Assembly (NCBI GenBank): GCA_050946255.1
Contig: JBMNUL010000154.1
Coordinates: 1-6,249 of the forward strand
Direction of reading: 5' to 3'
Source: JBMNUL01 sp050946255
GTDB taxonomy: Bacteria > Actinomycetota > Coriobacteriia > Coriobacteriales > CADBOM01
Length of the DNA stretch: 6,249 nucleotides
Part shown: positions 1 through 5,994 of the stretch, piece after piece
Position numbering within the stretch: position 1 is the first letter of the stretch
Layout: every line of letters starts with the position of its first letter
Notes under the pieces: model-generated
The model's database searches: none
Seen by the model: only the letters and a program-made list of their open reading frames with translations
Told to the model about the DNA's origin: nothing
Program-made: the position numbers and the translations under genes

Positions 1-344
1 CCGCTTGGAACGTGTTCCGCCAGGGCAACAAGACGCTCTCAGACAAGGCGCGGATCCCGGAAGATGAGATTCGCAAAATTGCAGATGGAATCGAAGGCAT
101 TCGAAGCTGCCACAAGATCAGAACTCGCGGAACCCCAACCGAGGTCTACCTCGACCTCCACATTCTCGTAGACCCGGACATGACGGTTCTAGATGCCCAC
201 AAGCTCGGCAACGACGTGGTGAAAAAGCTTTGCGACAACTTCCCGGAAATTGCAGACACCACGGTGCACATCGAGCCCGACATCCCAGAAGAGCGGCACA
301 ACGACCCGATAACAGGAACAAAGGAAGAGAGCGGGAGAAATTAG
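1..344 (+). CDS. Cation diffusion facilitator (CDF/FieF-like) metal transporter, C-terminal part
   Basis: Only the C-terminus is present. The frame is open from the first base (first full codon at 3-5), so the GTG at 12 is internal and not a start. The membrane domain lies outside the window; what remains is the cytoplasmic ferredoxin-like dimerisation domain of CDF proteins, which export divalent cations such as Zn, Fe, Mn or Cd by proton antiport. Typical segments are SCHKIRTRGTP, VYLDLHILVDPDMTV, DAHKL and VHIEPD. The histidines in SCHK, DLHI, DAHK and VHIE align by eye with the four His ligands of the cytoplasmic metal site of E. coli YiiP, and the Glu of HIEP falls where YiiP has Asp285, so the regulatory metal site looks intact. 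The charged tail after HIEPD (about 20 residues) is family-variable. The TAG stop overlaps the stop of the convergent glpK. The metal cannot be told from this fragment. Confidence 0.9.
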   Translation, partial: AWNVFRQGNKTLSDKARIPEDEIRKIADGIEGIRSCHKIRTRGTPTEVYLDLHILVDPDMTVLDAHKLGNDVVKKLCDNFPEIADTTVHIEPDIPEERHNDPITGTKEESGRN

Positions 345-1837
345 CTCCTGTTGCTCATCGTGCGGGCAATGGCATCTCGCCAACCCGCCATTCTCTCAGC
401 GTTCTTCTTCTCATCCCCGTTGGGTTTGAAAATCCTGTCGATCTTGCAATTGGCCTCGAGTTCATCTATTCCAGACCAGACTCCCTTGGCCAGCCCAGCT
501 AGATAGGCAGCCCCGAGCGCCGTGGTCTCGGTATCGCTTGGCCTCACGATGTCAACGCCGAGGATATCCGCTTGGAATTGCAGCATGAAATCGTTCCTGC
601 TGGCTTTCCCGTCGACCTTGAGGCTCTTCAGCGGAACCCCGGATTCGTCTTCCATTGTCTTGAGAATGTCATACACCTGAAAAGCCAGGGCCTCCAGTGC
701 GGCACGCACGAGATGAGCCTTGGTGGTTCCACGGGTAATGCCGTAGATCGCCCCTCTAGCATATGGATCCCAATATGGGGTCCCCAACCCGGTAAATGCA
801 GGAACGATGTACACCCCATCGGCCGAATCTATGCTCGTTGCTACATCGGAGGATTCGTCTGGGCTCTCAATCAGACCGAGGTCTTTCACCAGCCATTCTA
901 TGAGAGCGCCGGCAATGAAGACGCTCCCCTCCAAGGCGTACCTGATCTCGTCGTCTGGGGAAGCGGCGATTGTGGTGAGCAACCCCTTCTCGGATGTGCG
1001 GGCGGTCTTCCCGGTGTTCATGAGGAGGAAGCAACCTGTGCCGTAGGTGTTCTTGGCCTGGCCGGCTTCAAAACAGCACTGTCCGAACAACGCGGCTTGC
1101 TGGTCTCCAGCAACGCCGGTGATCTCGATGTCTCCGCTGAAACCTTCGATTGTGATCTTCCCAAAAGAACCAGAAGACTTACGCACCTCTGGGAGCATGC
1201 TCTTTGGGATGTCGAAAAGCTCTAGAAGCTCGTCATCCCATTCGAGGGTGTGGATGTTGAACAGAAGCGTGCGCGAGGCGTTGGTGTAGTCTGTGGCATG
1301 CACCTTCCGGCTGGTCAGATTCCAGATAAGCCAGGTATCGATGGTCCCGAACAGAAGGTCTCCCGCTTCAGCTCTTTCCCTCGCGCCTTCAACGTTGTCC
1401 AAGATCCAGCATATCTTACTTGCAGAGAAATAGGCATCTGGAATTAGCCCTGTTTTCTTCTGGATCTTTTCGCTGTAGCCGTCGGCAACCAGCTTCTCGA
1501 TATAGTCGGCGGTACGGCGGCATTGCCAGACGATTGCATTGTAAACGGGTTCCCCTGTGTTCTTGTCCCACACGACCGTTGTCTCGCGTTGGTTGGTAAT
1601 GCCCGCGCAGAGCACCTGTTCCGGGGCGATGCCGGCGGCAACCTGCACCTCTGCCATGACCCCAACCTGCGAGGCCAGAATCTCCATCGGGTCCTGCTCG
1701 ACCCAACCGGGATGTGGATAAAACTGCTTGAAACCCTTGCTGGCTATTTGCACGCTCTTGCCGTTCCTGTCGAAGAGTATGCAGCGCGAGGATGTCGTGC
1801 CAGAATCGATAGCCATAACATAACCGTCTCTTGGCAT
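341..1837 (-). CDS. glpK: Glycerol kinase
   Basis: Cytoplasmic FGGY-family kinase, 498 residues (family usually about 500), that phosphorylates glycerol with ATP to sn-glycerol-3-phosphate. The N-terminal phosphate loop is DSGTTSSR (11-18). The glycerol-binding residues are all present at the expected positions: R84-E85 in NQRETT, Y136 in AYFSASK, and D245-Q246 in AGDQQAALFG. The first FGGY signature is at 136-148 (ending KICWILDN), and TGLGTPYWDPYARGAIYG lies near 349-366. The FBP-site arginine of E. coli GlpK (R236) and the phosphorylatable histidine of Firmicute GlpK (before AGDQQ) are both absent; the loop reads GFSGDIEITG, so neither classical control is expected. Unusual: K411 replaces the usual second glycine of VDGGA (here VDGKASRND), and E314 stands where E. 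coli has Gln in the nucleotide pocket. The start is two bases after the hydrolase stop, with GGAG seven bases upstream (1845-1848). It is probably the second gene of an operon. Confidence 0.97.
   Translation of the reverse strand: MPRDGYVMAIDSGTTSSRCILFDRNGKSVQIASKGFKQFYPHPGWVEQDPMEILASQVGVMAEVQVAAGIAPEQVLCAGITNQRETTVVWDKNTGEPVYNAIVWQCRRTADYIEKLVADGYSEKIQKKTGLIPDAYFSASKICWILDNVEGARERAEAGDLLFGTIDTWLIWNLTSRKVHATDYTNASRTLLFNIHTLEWDDELLELFDIPKSMLPEVRKSSGSFGKITIEGFSGDIEITGVAGDQQAALFGQCCFEAGQAKNTYGTGCFLLMNTGKTARTSEKGLLTTIAASPDDEIRYALEGSVFIAGALIEWLVKDLGLIESPDESSDVATSIDSADGVYIVPAFTGLGTPYWDPYARGAIYGITRGTTKAHLVRAALEALAFQVYDILKTMEDESGVPLKSLKVDGKASRNDFMLQFQADILGVDIVRPSDTETTALGAAYLAGLAKGVWSGIDELEANCKIDRIFKPNGDEKKNAERMAGWRDAIARTMSNRS
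362..388. terminator. Candidate hairpin downstream of the transporter, within the glpK 3' end
   Basis: GCGGG-CAA-TGGC, a 5-base loop ATCTC, then GCCA-A-CCCGC can fold into an interrupted 9-bp GC-rich stem starting 18 bases after the transporter stop. On the + strand it is followed only by CATTCTCTC, not a T run, and on the - strand there is none, so it is a weak terminator candidate. The bases also encode the last residues of glpK (AGWRDAIART region). Confidence 0.25.
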
Positions 1838-1839
1838 TT

Positions 1840-2889
1840 TCAGTCTCCGTTCTTTTCCGCGCCTTGTCCGCCTAGATGGTCAACCAGCCAAGCCAGGTTG
1901 TCGTTGTAGAATTCCTCCTTGTTCAGCTCGTTGTGGACCTCATGGCGCGCGCCTTCGTAAATCTTCAGGGTAACGTCCCAGATACCAGCCTTCTGGCACA
2001 TGTCATAGAGCTGAGTTGGGGCTTTCCCGTTCTCTCCAACTGGATCCTCGCCACCGCTCTCGATGAGAATCGGCAGATCTTTAGGGACCCTGTCCACGCA
2101 GCTCTGCTGGGCAACCTCCGCAGTAAGCGACATCAACGCATGGTAACCAGATACAGTGAACATGAACTGGTTCCTCGGCTCGTGCATGTAGGTATCGACG
2201 ACGGTCTCATCGCGGGAGATCCAATCGCAAGAAGTACGCGCGTTTGGAACGGACTTCGCATATGACCCCAACGCCATGTTGTTGACCATATTCGACTTGT
2301 ACTTCTCGCCCCTTGTCTTCGCAAGGAACGAGGTGATCATCAAGCCCAGCTTCGAAGCAGAGGGGGCAGGGTTTCCAGTACCCTCGATTATCGCACCGGC
2401 CAGCCCTTCGGCCCTCTTGGAAATATAGGACCTCACGATAAACGATCCCATCGAGTGCCCGTGGATGAAATACGGCAGGTCCTCCCCATAGCGTTCTTGG
2501 GCGATTTTCCTCAGGGTGTCGATGTCGGAAAGAAGTATGTCGGCTCCGCCATCCATGGGGATGTATCCCCAATCGTCCTTGGATATCACCGAGTCGCCAT
2601 GACCCACGTGGTCGTTCCCGACGACTATGAAACCATTGTGGGAGAGGAACTTCGCATACCTGTCGTAACGGTCGATGAACTCCACCATGCCATGTACGAT
2701 CTGAACTATCCCCCGAGGCTTGGACCCATCTGCCACCGGAGGTTCCCAGGCAATTGCGTTGATGCTCACACCCTCTTCCTTCGATGGATAGGAGAAGCTG
2801 TATTTCGAAGCCCCCGTATCGTCTGTGTTCAGCAATGTGTATTCGACGGGCTTCTTGTCAACTGGGATGTTGTCCTCACCAACAGGCAT
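1840..2889 (-). CDS. Alpha/beta hydrolase, monoacylglycerol lipase / lysophospholipase-like (S33-type)
   Basis: A 349-residue single-domain alpha/beta hydrolase without signal peptide or membrane segment, so probably cytoplasmic. After a 40-60 residue N-terminal strand region come the oxyanion motif VHGMVE (65-70), the family segment NDHVGHGDS (92-100), and the nucleophile elbow GHSMGS with Ser146. Asp282 in GGEDPVG and His316 in YEGARHE complete the triad. The order and the GHSMG, EDPVG and GARHE motifs match COG2267 (PldB, monoacylglycerol lipase; Pfam Hydrolase_4). The 150-270 region carries the cap, with NPAPSASKLGLMI and ISRDE typical of bacterial members. The family cleaves monoacylglycerols, lysophospholipids or other small esters. 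Its close coupling to glpK (two bases between TGA and ATG) supports a glycerol-ester substrate, but this is inference. The ATG start is set by a strong GAGGTGAGG ribosome site five bases upstream. It is the first gene of the leftward operon. Confidence 0.9.
   Translation of the reverse strand: MPVGEDNIPVDKKPVEYTLLNTDDTGASKYSFSYPSKEEGVSINAIAWEPPVADGSKPRGIVQIVHGMVEFIDRYDRYAKFLSHNGFIVVGNDHVGHGDSVISKDDWGYIPMDGGADILLSDIDTLRKIAQERYGEDLPYFIHGHSMGSFIVRSYISKRAEGLAGAIIEGTGNPAPSASKLGLMITSFLAKTRGEKYKSNMVNNMALGSYAKSVPNARTSCDWISRDETVVDTYMHEPRNQFMFTVSGYHALMSLTAEVAQQSCVDRVPKDLPILIESGGEDPVGENGKAPTQLYDMCQKAGIWDVTLKIYEGARHEVHNELNKEEFYNDNLAWLVDHLGGQGAEKNGD
1845..1848 (-). promoter_or_regulatory. Ribosome binding site of glpK inside the hydrolase 3' end
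   Basis: On the - strand, GGAG lies seven bases before the glpK ATG and inside the last codons of the hydrolase. The junction reads TGA-AA-ATG, so ribosomes ending the hydrolase can restart on glpK. This supports M1 as the glpK start and translational coupling of the pair. Confidence 0.7.
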
Positions 2890-2894
2890 GTTAT

Positions 2895-2903
2895 CCTCAC
2901 CTC
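2895..2903 (-). promoter_or_regulatory. Ribosome binding site of the hydrolase gene
   Basis: The - strand reads GAGGTGAGG five bases upstream of the ATG at 2889, giving two overlapping Shine-Dalgarno cores (GAGG and TGAGG). This strong site fixes the start codon of the first gene of the leftward operon. Confidence 0.75.
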
Positions 2904-2966
2904 GGCATCAGGTCATTTTGAATAGATTTGGGCTATGACAGCATAACGCATGTCCATGATGCTGGT

Positions 2967-2972
2967 TATAAT
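2967..2972 (+). promoter_or_regulatory. Consensus -10 box, candidate promoter for the rightward flavoprotein genes
   Basis: A perfect TATAAT lies 57 bases upstream of the TTG start at 3029. No good -35 hexamer sits 16-18 bases before it (TAACGC at 17), so the promoter may need an activator or rely on a near-extended -10 (TGGT precedes it). It shares the TTATAA core with the leftward -10, so the two polymerase sites overlap. A weaker alternative is TTGCAA at 2983 with TATCAC at 3005, but that would leave almost no leader before the ribosome site. Confidence 0.4.
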
Positions 2973-2982
2973 CGAACTCGGC

Positions 2983-2994
2983 TTGCAATTGCAA
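2983..2994. promoter_or_regulatory. Perfect 12-bp palindrome TTGCAATTGCAA, candidate operator
   Basis: The sequence is its own reverse complement over 12 bases (two TTGCAA half-sites with no gap). It lies about 10 bases downstream of the rightward -10 box and covers the -35 region of the leftward candidate promoter, so one bound dimer could control both directions. I do not recognise it as the site of a specific regulator family, and no regulator gene is in the window. A chance palindrome is possible. Confidence 0.4.
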
Positions 2995-3019
2995 ATCTGC
3001 CATTTATCACAAGTGAACC

Positions 3020-3024
3020 GGAGG
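3020..3024 (+). promoter_or_regulatory. Ribosome binding site that decides a TTG start
   Basis: GGAGG lies four bases before the TTG at 3029. In that frame a TGA stop at 3014-3016 excludes any earlier start, and the FAD-binding fold begins immediately (CDVIVVGAGASG), so no later start is plausible. The short spacing and TTG codon suggest modest translation initiation. Confidence 0.7.
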
Positions 3025-3028
3025 CAAG

Positions 3029-4222
3029 TTGAATTTTTGCGACGTCATAGTTGTGGGTGCGGGGGCCTCCGGTCTTTCTGCCGCGATTTCAGCTGCCAAG
3101 TTGGGCGCAGAGGTCGTTGTCCTCGAGGGCGACATCAAACCAGCTCGCAGGGTCCTTCGCACGGGAAATGGCAGATGCAATCTCACAAACTCCATGATAT
3201 CCCCCGGTAAAGACTGGAAATCGGCTTACAACTCCCCAGAATTCGTAACACCGATATTGACGGAATTCAACTGCGACGAGATAAGACGCGCATTTTCGAG
3301 AATCGGCCTCCTGACCTTCGAGGATTCAGAAGGACGGGTGTACCCGATAACAAACAGGGCACGCTCTGTTGTGGATGTAATGCTGAACGAGTGCGATGAA
3401 CTCGGGGTGAAGATCATCTGCGAAACGGAGATCGTGGAGATTTCCCGATTGGACGACGGGAGATGGGCCGTCAGGGCAGACGATGGCAGGCTCTTCGGGA
3501 GCAGATCCATCGTGCTGGCCACAGCAAGCCCGGCAAAGCTGGCATCGAAGCTGGGGATTCCAACCACCGAATATTATCCGGTCTTGGGACCCCTCAGAAC
3601 CGATACCGAAATCGTCAAGCCGATGACAGGCGTCCGGATGCGCTCGAGAGTAACCCTTGAGAAAAACGACAGGGAAAAGATCTCGATGTCAGGCGAGGTG
3701 CTTTTCAGGAAATACGGCGTCAGCGGTATCGTGATTTTCGATATATCCCGCTTCGCGGAGATCGGGGACACGATTGTCCTGGACCTTCTCCCGTTCATCT
3801 CGGAGGAAGATCTCGTGTCCATTCTGAAAGACAGGGTGAGCTCGTTCCCAAATTCCGAAGCCCGGTATGTGTTCGACGGAATCTTGGTGAGGGAAGTTGC
3901 CGATTCAATAATGAATTCGTGCGGTGCGTCCAGCGAGGACCTTGCCAGAGACCTGCCGGTGCAGAAAATCGCTCACAAGCTGAAGTCCCTCGAGCTCAAG
4001 GTAACTGGAGGCCCAACCCCAGAAGAAGCGCAAGTCTGCAGGGGCGGGATCGGCTTAGAGTACGTGGACCCTGAGACCCTGGAGGTGAAAGATCAGCCTG
4101 GTCTCTTCGTTTGTGGAGAGACCTTGGATGTGGATGCGGCCTGCGGGGGATACAACCTCCACTGGGCATGGAGCAGCGGAATCGTGGCGGGACGCTCTGC
4201 TGCAAATAAATTGGGGAAATGA
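3029..4222 (+). CDS. BaiN/HI0933-family FAD-dependent oxidoreductase (NAD(P)/FAD-dependent)
   Basis: A 397-residue soluble flavoprotein. The N-terminal Rossmann motif VVGAGASG (8-15) is followed by the acidic E33 that normally binds the FAD ribose. RTGNGRCNLTN (44-54) and EGRVYPITNRARSVVDVML (101-119) are hallmarks of the HI0933/BaiN family, as is the C-terminal block CGETLDVDAACGGYNLHWAWSSG (362-384, described as segments CGETLDVD and CGGYNLHWAWSSG). Family members have been linked to bile-acid metabolism (BaiN of Clostridium scindens), but most have no assigned reaction, so no substrate is proposed. Odd point: where the family normally has ATGG followed by a glycine-rich loop (GSTGDGY type), this protein reads ATASPAKLASKLGIP (164-178), about 12 residues shorter with the loop missing. 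The start is TTG with GGAGG four bases upstream. It is transcribed away from the hydrolase-glpK operon and is followed after 58 bases by a second flavoprotein gene. Confidence 0.88.
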   Translation: MNFCDVIVVGAGASGLSAAISAAKLGAEVVVLEGDIKPARRVLRTGNGRCNLTNSMISPGKDWKSAYNSPEFVTPILTEFNCDEIRRAFSRIGLLTFEDSEGRVYPITNRARSVVDVMLNECDELGVKIICETEIVEISRLDDGRWAVRADDGRLFGSRSIVLATASPAKLASKLGIPTTEYYPVLGPLRTDTEIVKPMTGVRMRSRVTLEKNDREKISMSGEVLFRKYGVSGIVIFDISRFAEIGDTIVLDLLPFISEEDLVSILKDRVSSFPNSEARYVFDGILVREVADSIMNSCGASSEDLARDLPVQKIAHKLKSLELKVTGGPTPEEAQVCRGGIGLEYVDPETLEVKDQPGLFVCGETLDVDAACGGYNLHWAWSSGIVAGRSAANKLGK

Positions 4223-4232
4223 CAAAGCCGAT

Positions 4233-4247
4233 TGCCGAGCTTCGGCA
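4233..4247 (+). repeat. Intercistronic stem-loop 1 (TGCCGA-GCT-TCGGCA)
   Basis: A perfect 6-bp inverted repeat with a 3-base loop begins 10 bases after the stop of the first flavoprotein gene. It is followed by no run of T, so it does not look like a standalone intrinsic terminator. It may stabilise or mark the upstream message end, or partly block read-through. Confidence 0.45.
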
Positions 4248-4266
4248 TTGTGGGCGCGAACACAAT
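4247..4266 (+). repeat. Intercistronic stem-loop 2 (ATTGTG-8 nt-CACAAT)
   Basis: A second perfect 6-bp inverted repeat with loop GGCGCGAA abuts the first (sharing base 4247) and ends three bases before the AGGA ribosome site of the next gene. Its position suggests an effect on translation or message processing of the downstream gene. As DNA, the ATTGTG/CACAAT arms could equally be a protein site. Confidence 0.4.
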
Positions 4267-4269
4267 CCC

Positions 4270-4273
4270 AGGA
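4270..4273 (+). promoter_or_regulatory. Ribosome binding site of the COG2509-type gene
   Basis: AGGA lies seven bases before the ATG at 4281. The frame stays open back to 4113, but any earlier start would have to overlap the upstream flavoprotein gene by over 100 bases and would give a tail unlike the family, so 4281 is preferred. Confidence 0.6.
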
Positions 4274-4280
4274 CGAAAAG

Positions 4281-5936
4281 ATGATTCAAGTATCCAACAT
4301 ACAGATGCCCCTGGATTTTGGGATTGACAACGATCCTGGCGAGCTAATGGGCCCCGTCTCGAAAATGTTGGGAATTCCCGCTGAGGCGATCTCGAACATC
4401 GAGATGATCAGAAGAGCCGTCGACGCCAGGAGGAAATCGAACGTCCATTTCGTCGTGACCGCAAGGGTGTCTCTCGATAATAGCTTCGACGAGTCGGAGG
4501 TTGTTTCAAGCTGCGGGTCTGCCAAGATCGTCCAACCTTTCGAAAATCCCCTTGAAGAGATTTCCAATACAGCGTGCGTGCATGACGGAACCGGCATAGA
4601 AGGGAGAGAACCCGCCTTCGGAGACGGAAGGCCGGTCGTAGTGGGAAGCGGACCAGCTGGACTGTTCTCCGCACTTGCACTTGCCAGGGCAGGTTTGAAC
4701 CCAATCGTGCTGGAACGGGGCGGAAACGTTGCCGAACGAGCCAGCGCTATCTCCTCATTCGAAAATGACGGCAAGCTGGACCCAAACACGAACGTGCAGT
4801 TCGGCGAGGGAGGTGCCGGGCTCTATTCCGACGGGAAGCTGGCAACGGGGATATCGGACCCATACGTGCGGTTTGTTCTTCAGACGTTCGTTGAAAACGG
4901 CGCTCCGGAGGAAATCCTCTGGCAGGCACATCCCCACATTGGGACCGACCTACTTCCAAAGATAATCGAGAACATGAGGCACTCCATCGAATCGCTTGGG
5001 GCAGAATTCATGTTCAACTCCAAGCTCTGCGCGATCTCGGTTGAACAGAACAGGCTGGCGCAAATCGAGGTGGAGAGATCCGACGGAGGCAAGTTCGAGT
5101 TGGCGCCGAGCGCCCTCGTGCTGGCAATAGGCCATAGCGCCAGGGACACCTATGAGATGCTCAAGGCATCTGGTATCGAGATGCAGAGAAAGCCATTTGC
5201 AGTAGGAGCGAGAATCGAGCACAGGCAATCTCAAATCGACAGGGCGCAATATGGGAAATTCGCCGGCCATCCAGCTCTTGGAGCGGCAGAATACAAGCTT
5301 TCCTGCCATCTGAAATCTGGCAGGTCGGTCTACAGCTTCTGCATGTGCCCAGGTGGAGAGGTGGTTGCAGCAGCCAGCGAGCCGAACAGGTTGGTCGTAA
5401 ACGGAATGAGCCGTCATGCACGTGACGGTGCCAATGCACACTCGGCCCTTCTCGTGACCGTCACGCCCGGTGACTTTTCTGGCACCGACCCACTTGCCGG
5501 CGTTGAATTCCAAAGGAAGCTGGAGTCCAGAGCCTTCGAGCTGGGTGGGTCCAGTTACAGGGCACCAGCTCAAATGGTGGGAGACTTCCTGGCAGGAAGA
5601 GCATCTACGTCGTTTGGAGATGTCCACCCAACATATCCGCTTGGAGTGACCCCGGCGAACCTCGATGAATTGCTCCCAAAATTCGTCGGCAAGTCGATTC
5701 GGGAGGCAATCCCCATATTCGGCAGGAAAATCCGCGGTTTCGATGAACCGGAGGCGGTTCTCACTGGAATAGAGAGCCGGTCTTCCTCCCCCGTTAGAAT
5801 CTTGCGAGATGAAACGAGGCAATCGAACATCCTTGGGATCTACCCTGCTGGCGAGGGAGCCGGTTATGCAGGGGGCATAACATCTTCTGCAGTTGACGGC
5901 CTGAGAACCGCGATAGAGGTTATACTGCATAAGTGA
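4281..5936 (+). CDS. FAD-dependent dehydrogenase of the COG2509 type
   Basis: 551 residues, close to the usual 500-550 of this uncharacterised NAD(P)/FAD-dependent oxidoreductase family. An N-terminal domain (about 1-115) contains IRRAVDARRKSNVHFVV (43-59), the family's 'SIDARKK' region. The FAD Rossmann motif VVVGSGPAGL is at 119-128, with ERG at 145-147 closing the second strand. FGEGGAGLYSDGKL (174-187), HPHIGTD, FCMCPGGEVVAAASE, NGMSRHARDGANAHSALLV and the C-terminal PAGEGAGYAGGITSSAVDG (522-540) are all COG2509 hallmarks. The CMC pair in FCMCPGG is conserved in the family. No membrane segment or signal peptide is seen, so it is likely cytoplasmic. Family substrates are unknown to me. The gene lies 58 bases after another flavoprotein with no clear promoter between, so co-transcription is likely, possibly modulated by the two stem-loops in the gap. 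Confidence 0.9.
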   Translation: MIQVSNIQMPLDFGIDNDPGELMGPVSKMLGIPAEAISNIEMIRRAVDARRKSNVHFVVTARVSLDNSFDESEVVSSCGSAKIVQPFENPLEEISNTACVHDGTGIEGREPAFGDGRPVVVGSGPAGLFSALALARAGLNPIVLERGGNVAERASAISSFENDGKLDPNTNVQFGEGGAGLYSDGKLATGISDPYVRFVLQTFVENGAPEEILWQAHPHIGTDLLPKIIENMRHSIESLGAEFMFNSKLCAISVEQNRLAQIEVERSDGGKFELAPSALVLAIGHSARDTYEMLKASGIEMQRKPFAVGARIEHRQSQIDRAQYGKFAGHPALGAAEYKLSCHLKSGRSVYSFCMCPGGEVVAAASEPNRLVVNGMSRHARDGANAHSALLVTVTPGDFSGTDPLAGVEFQRKLESRAFELGGSSYRAPAQMVGDFLAGRASTSFGDVHPTYPLGVTPANLDELLPKFVGKSIREAIPIFGRKIRGFDEPEAVLTGIESRSSSPVRILRDETRQSNILGIYPAGEGAGYAGGITSSAVDGLRTAIEVILHK

Positions 5937-5982
5937 ACTTTTCTTACAAGTTGCGCAAGTCATTGGCGCATCGACATCTGAC

Positions 5983-5989
5983 AAGGAGG
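5983..5989 (+). promoter_or_regulatory. Ribosome binding site of the epimerase-like gene
   Basis: AAGGAGG lies five bases before the ATG at 5995, the strongest ribosome site in the rightward genes. A second ATG at 5990 is out of frame with the Rossmann fold and is not used. Confidence 0.8.
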
Positions 5990-5994
5990 ATGAC

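Larger units (their letters stand above)
2965..2994 (-). promoter_or_regulatory. Candidate sigma-A type promoter for the hydrolase-glpK operon
   Basis: Read on the - strand, TTGCAA (2994-2989, four of six matches to TTGACA) is followed by an 18-bp spacer and TATAAC (2970-2965, five of six matches to TATAAT). A transcript would begin near 2958 and have a leader of about 70 bases before the ATG at 2889. The -35 element is half of the 12-bp palindrome described separately, so a protein bound there would block this promoter. Seen: the hexamers and spacing. Inferred: activity. Confidence 0.45.

Noticed and set aside
572..1225. 217-codon + strand open frame opposite glpK
   Set aside because: It lies wholly within glpK, whose motifs are intact, and the translation is low in recognisable structure; it is a shadow of glpK codon bias.
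2908..2916. Two-codon upstream frame (ATG ACC TGA) in the hydrolase leader
   Set aside because: Such a short frame arises easily by chance and I see no dedicated ribosome site for it.
2455..2925. 156-codon + strand open frame opposite the hydrolase
   Set aside because: It covers the hydrolase catalytic region and start on the opposite strand and shows no domain.
2912..2939. GTCAT/ATGAC inverted repeat in the hydrolase leader as a regulatory hairpin
   Set aside because: The stem is only 5 bp with an 18-base loop, too weak to support.
4113..4280. N-terminal extension of the COG2509-type gene upstream of 4281
   Set aside because: It would overlap the preceding gene by about 110 bases, read through the stem-loop region, and add residues unlike the family; a good ribosome site supports 4281.
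5937..5994. Palindrome TTGCGCAA (5951-5958), CAAGT direct repeat and TGCGC/GCGCA stem as a regulator site or terminator
   Set aside because: The elements are short and overlap one another, there is no T run, and no promoter hexamers accompany them; chance is a sufficient explanation.
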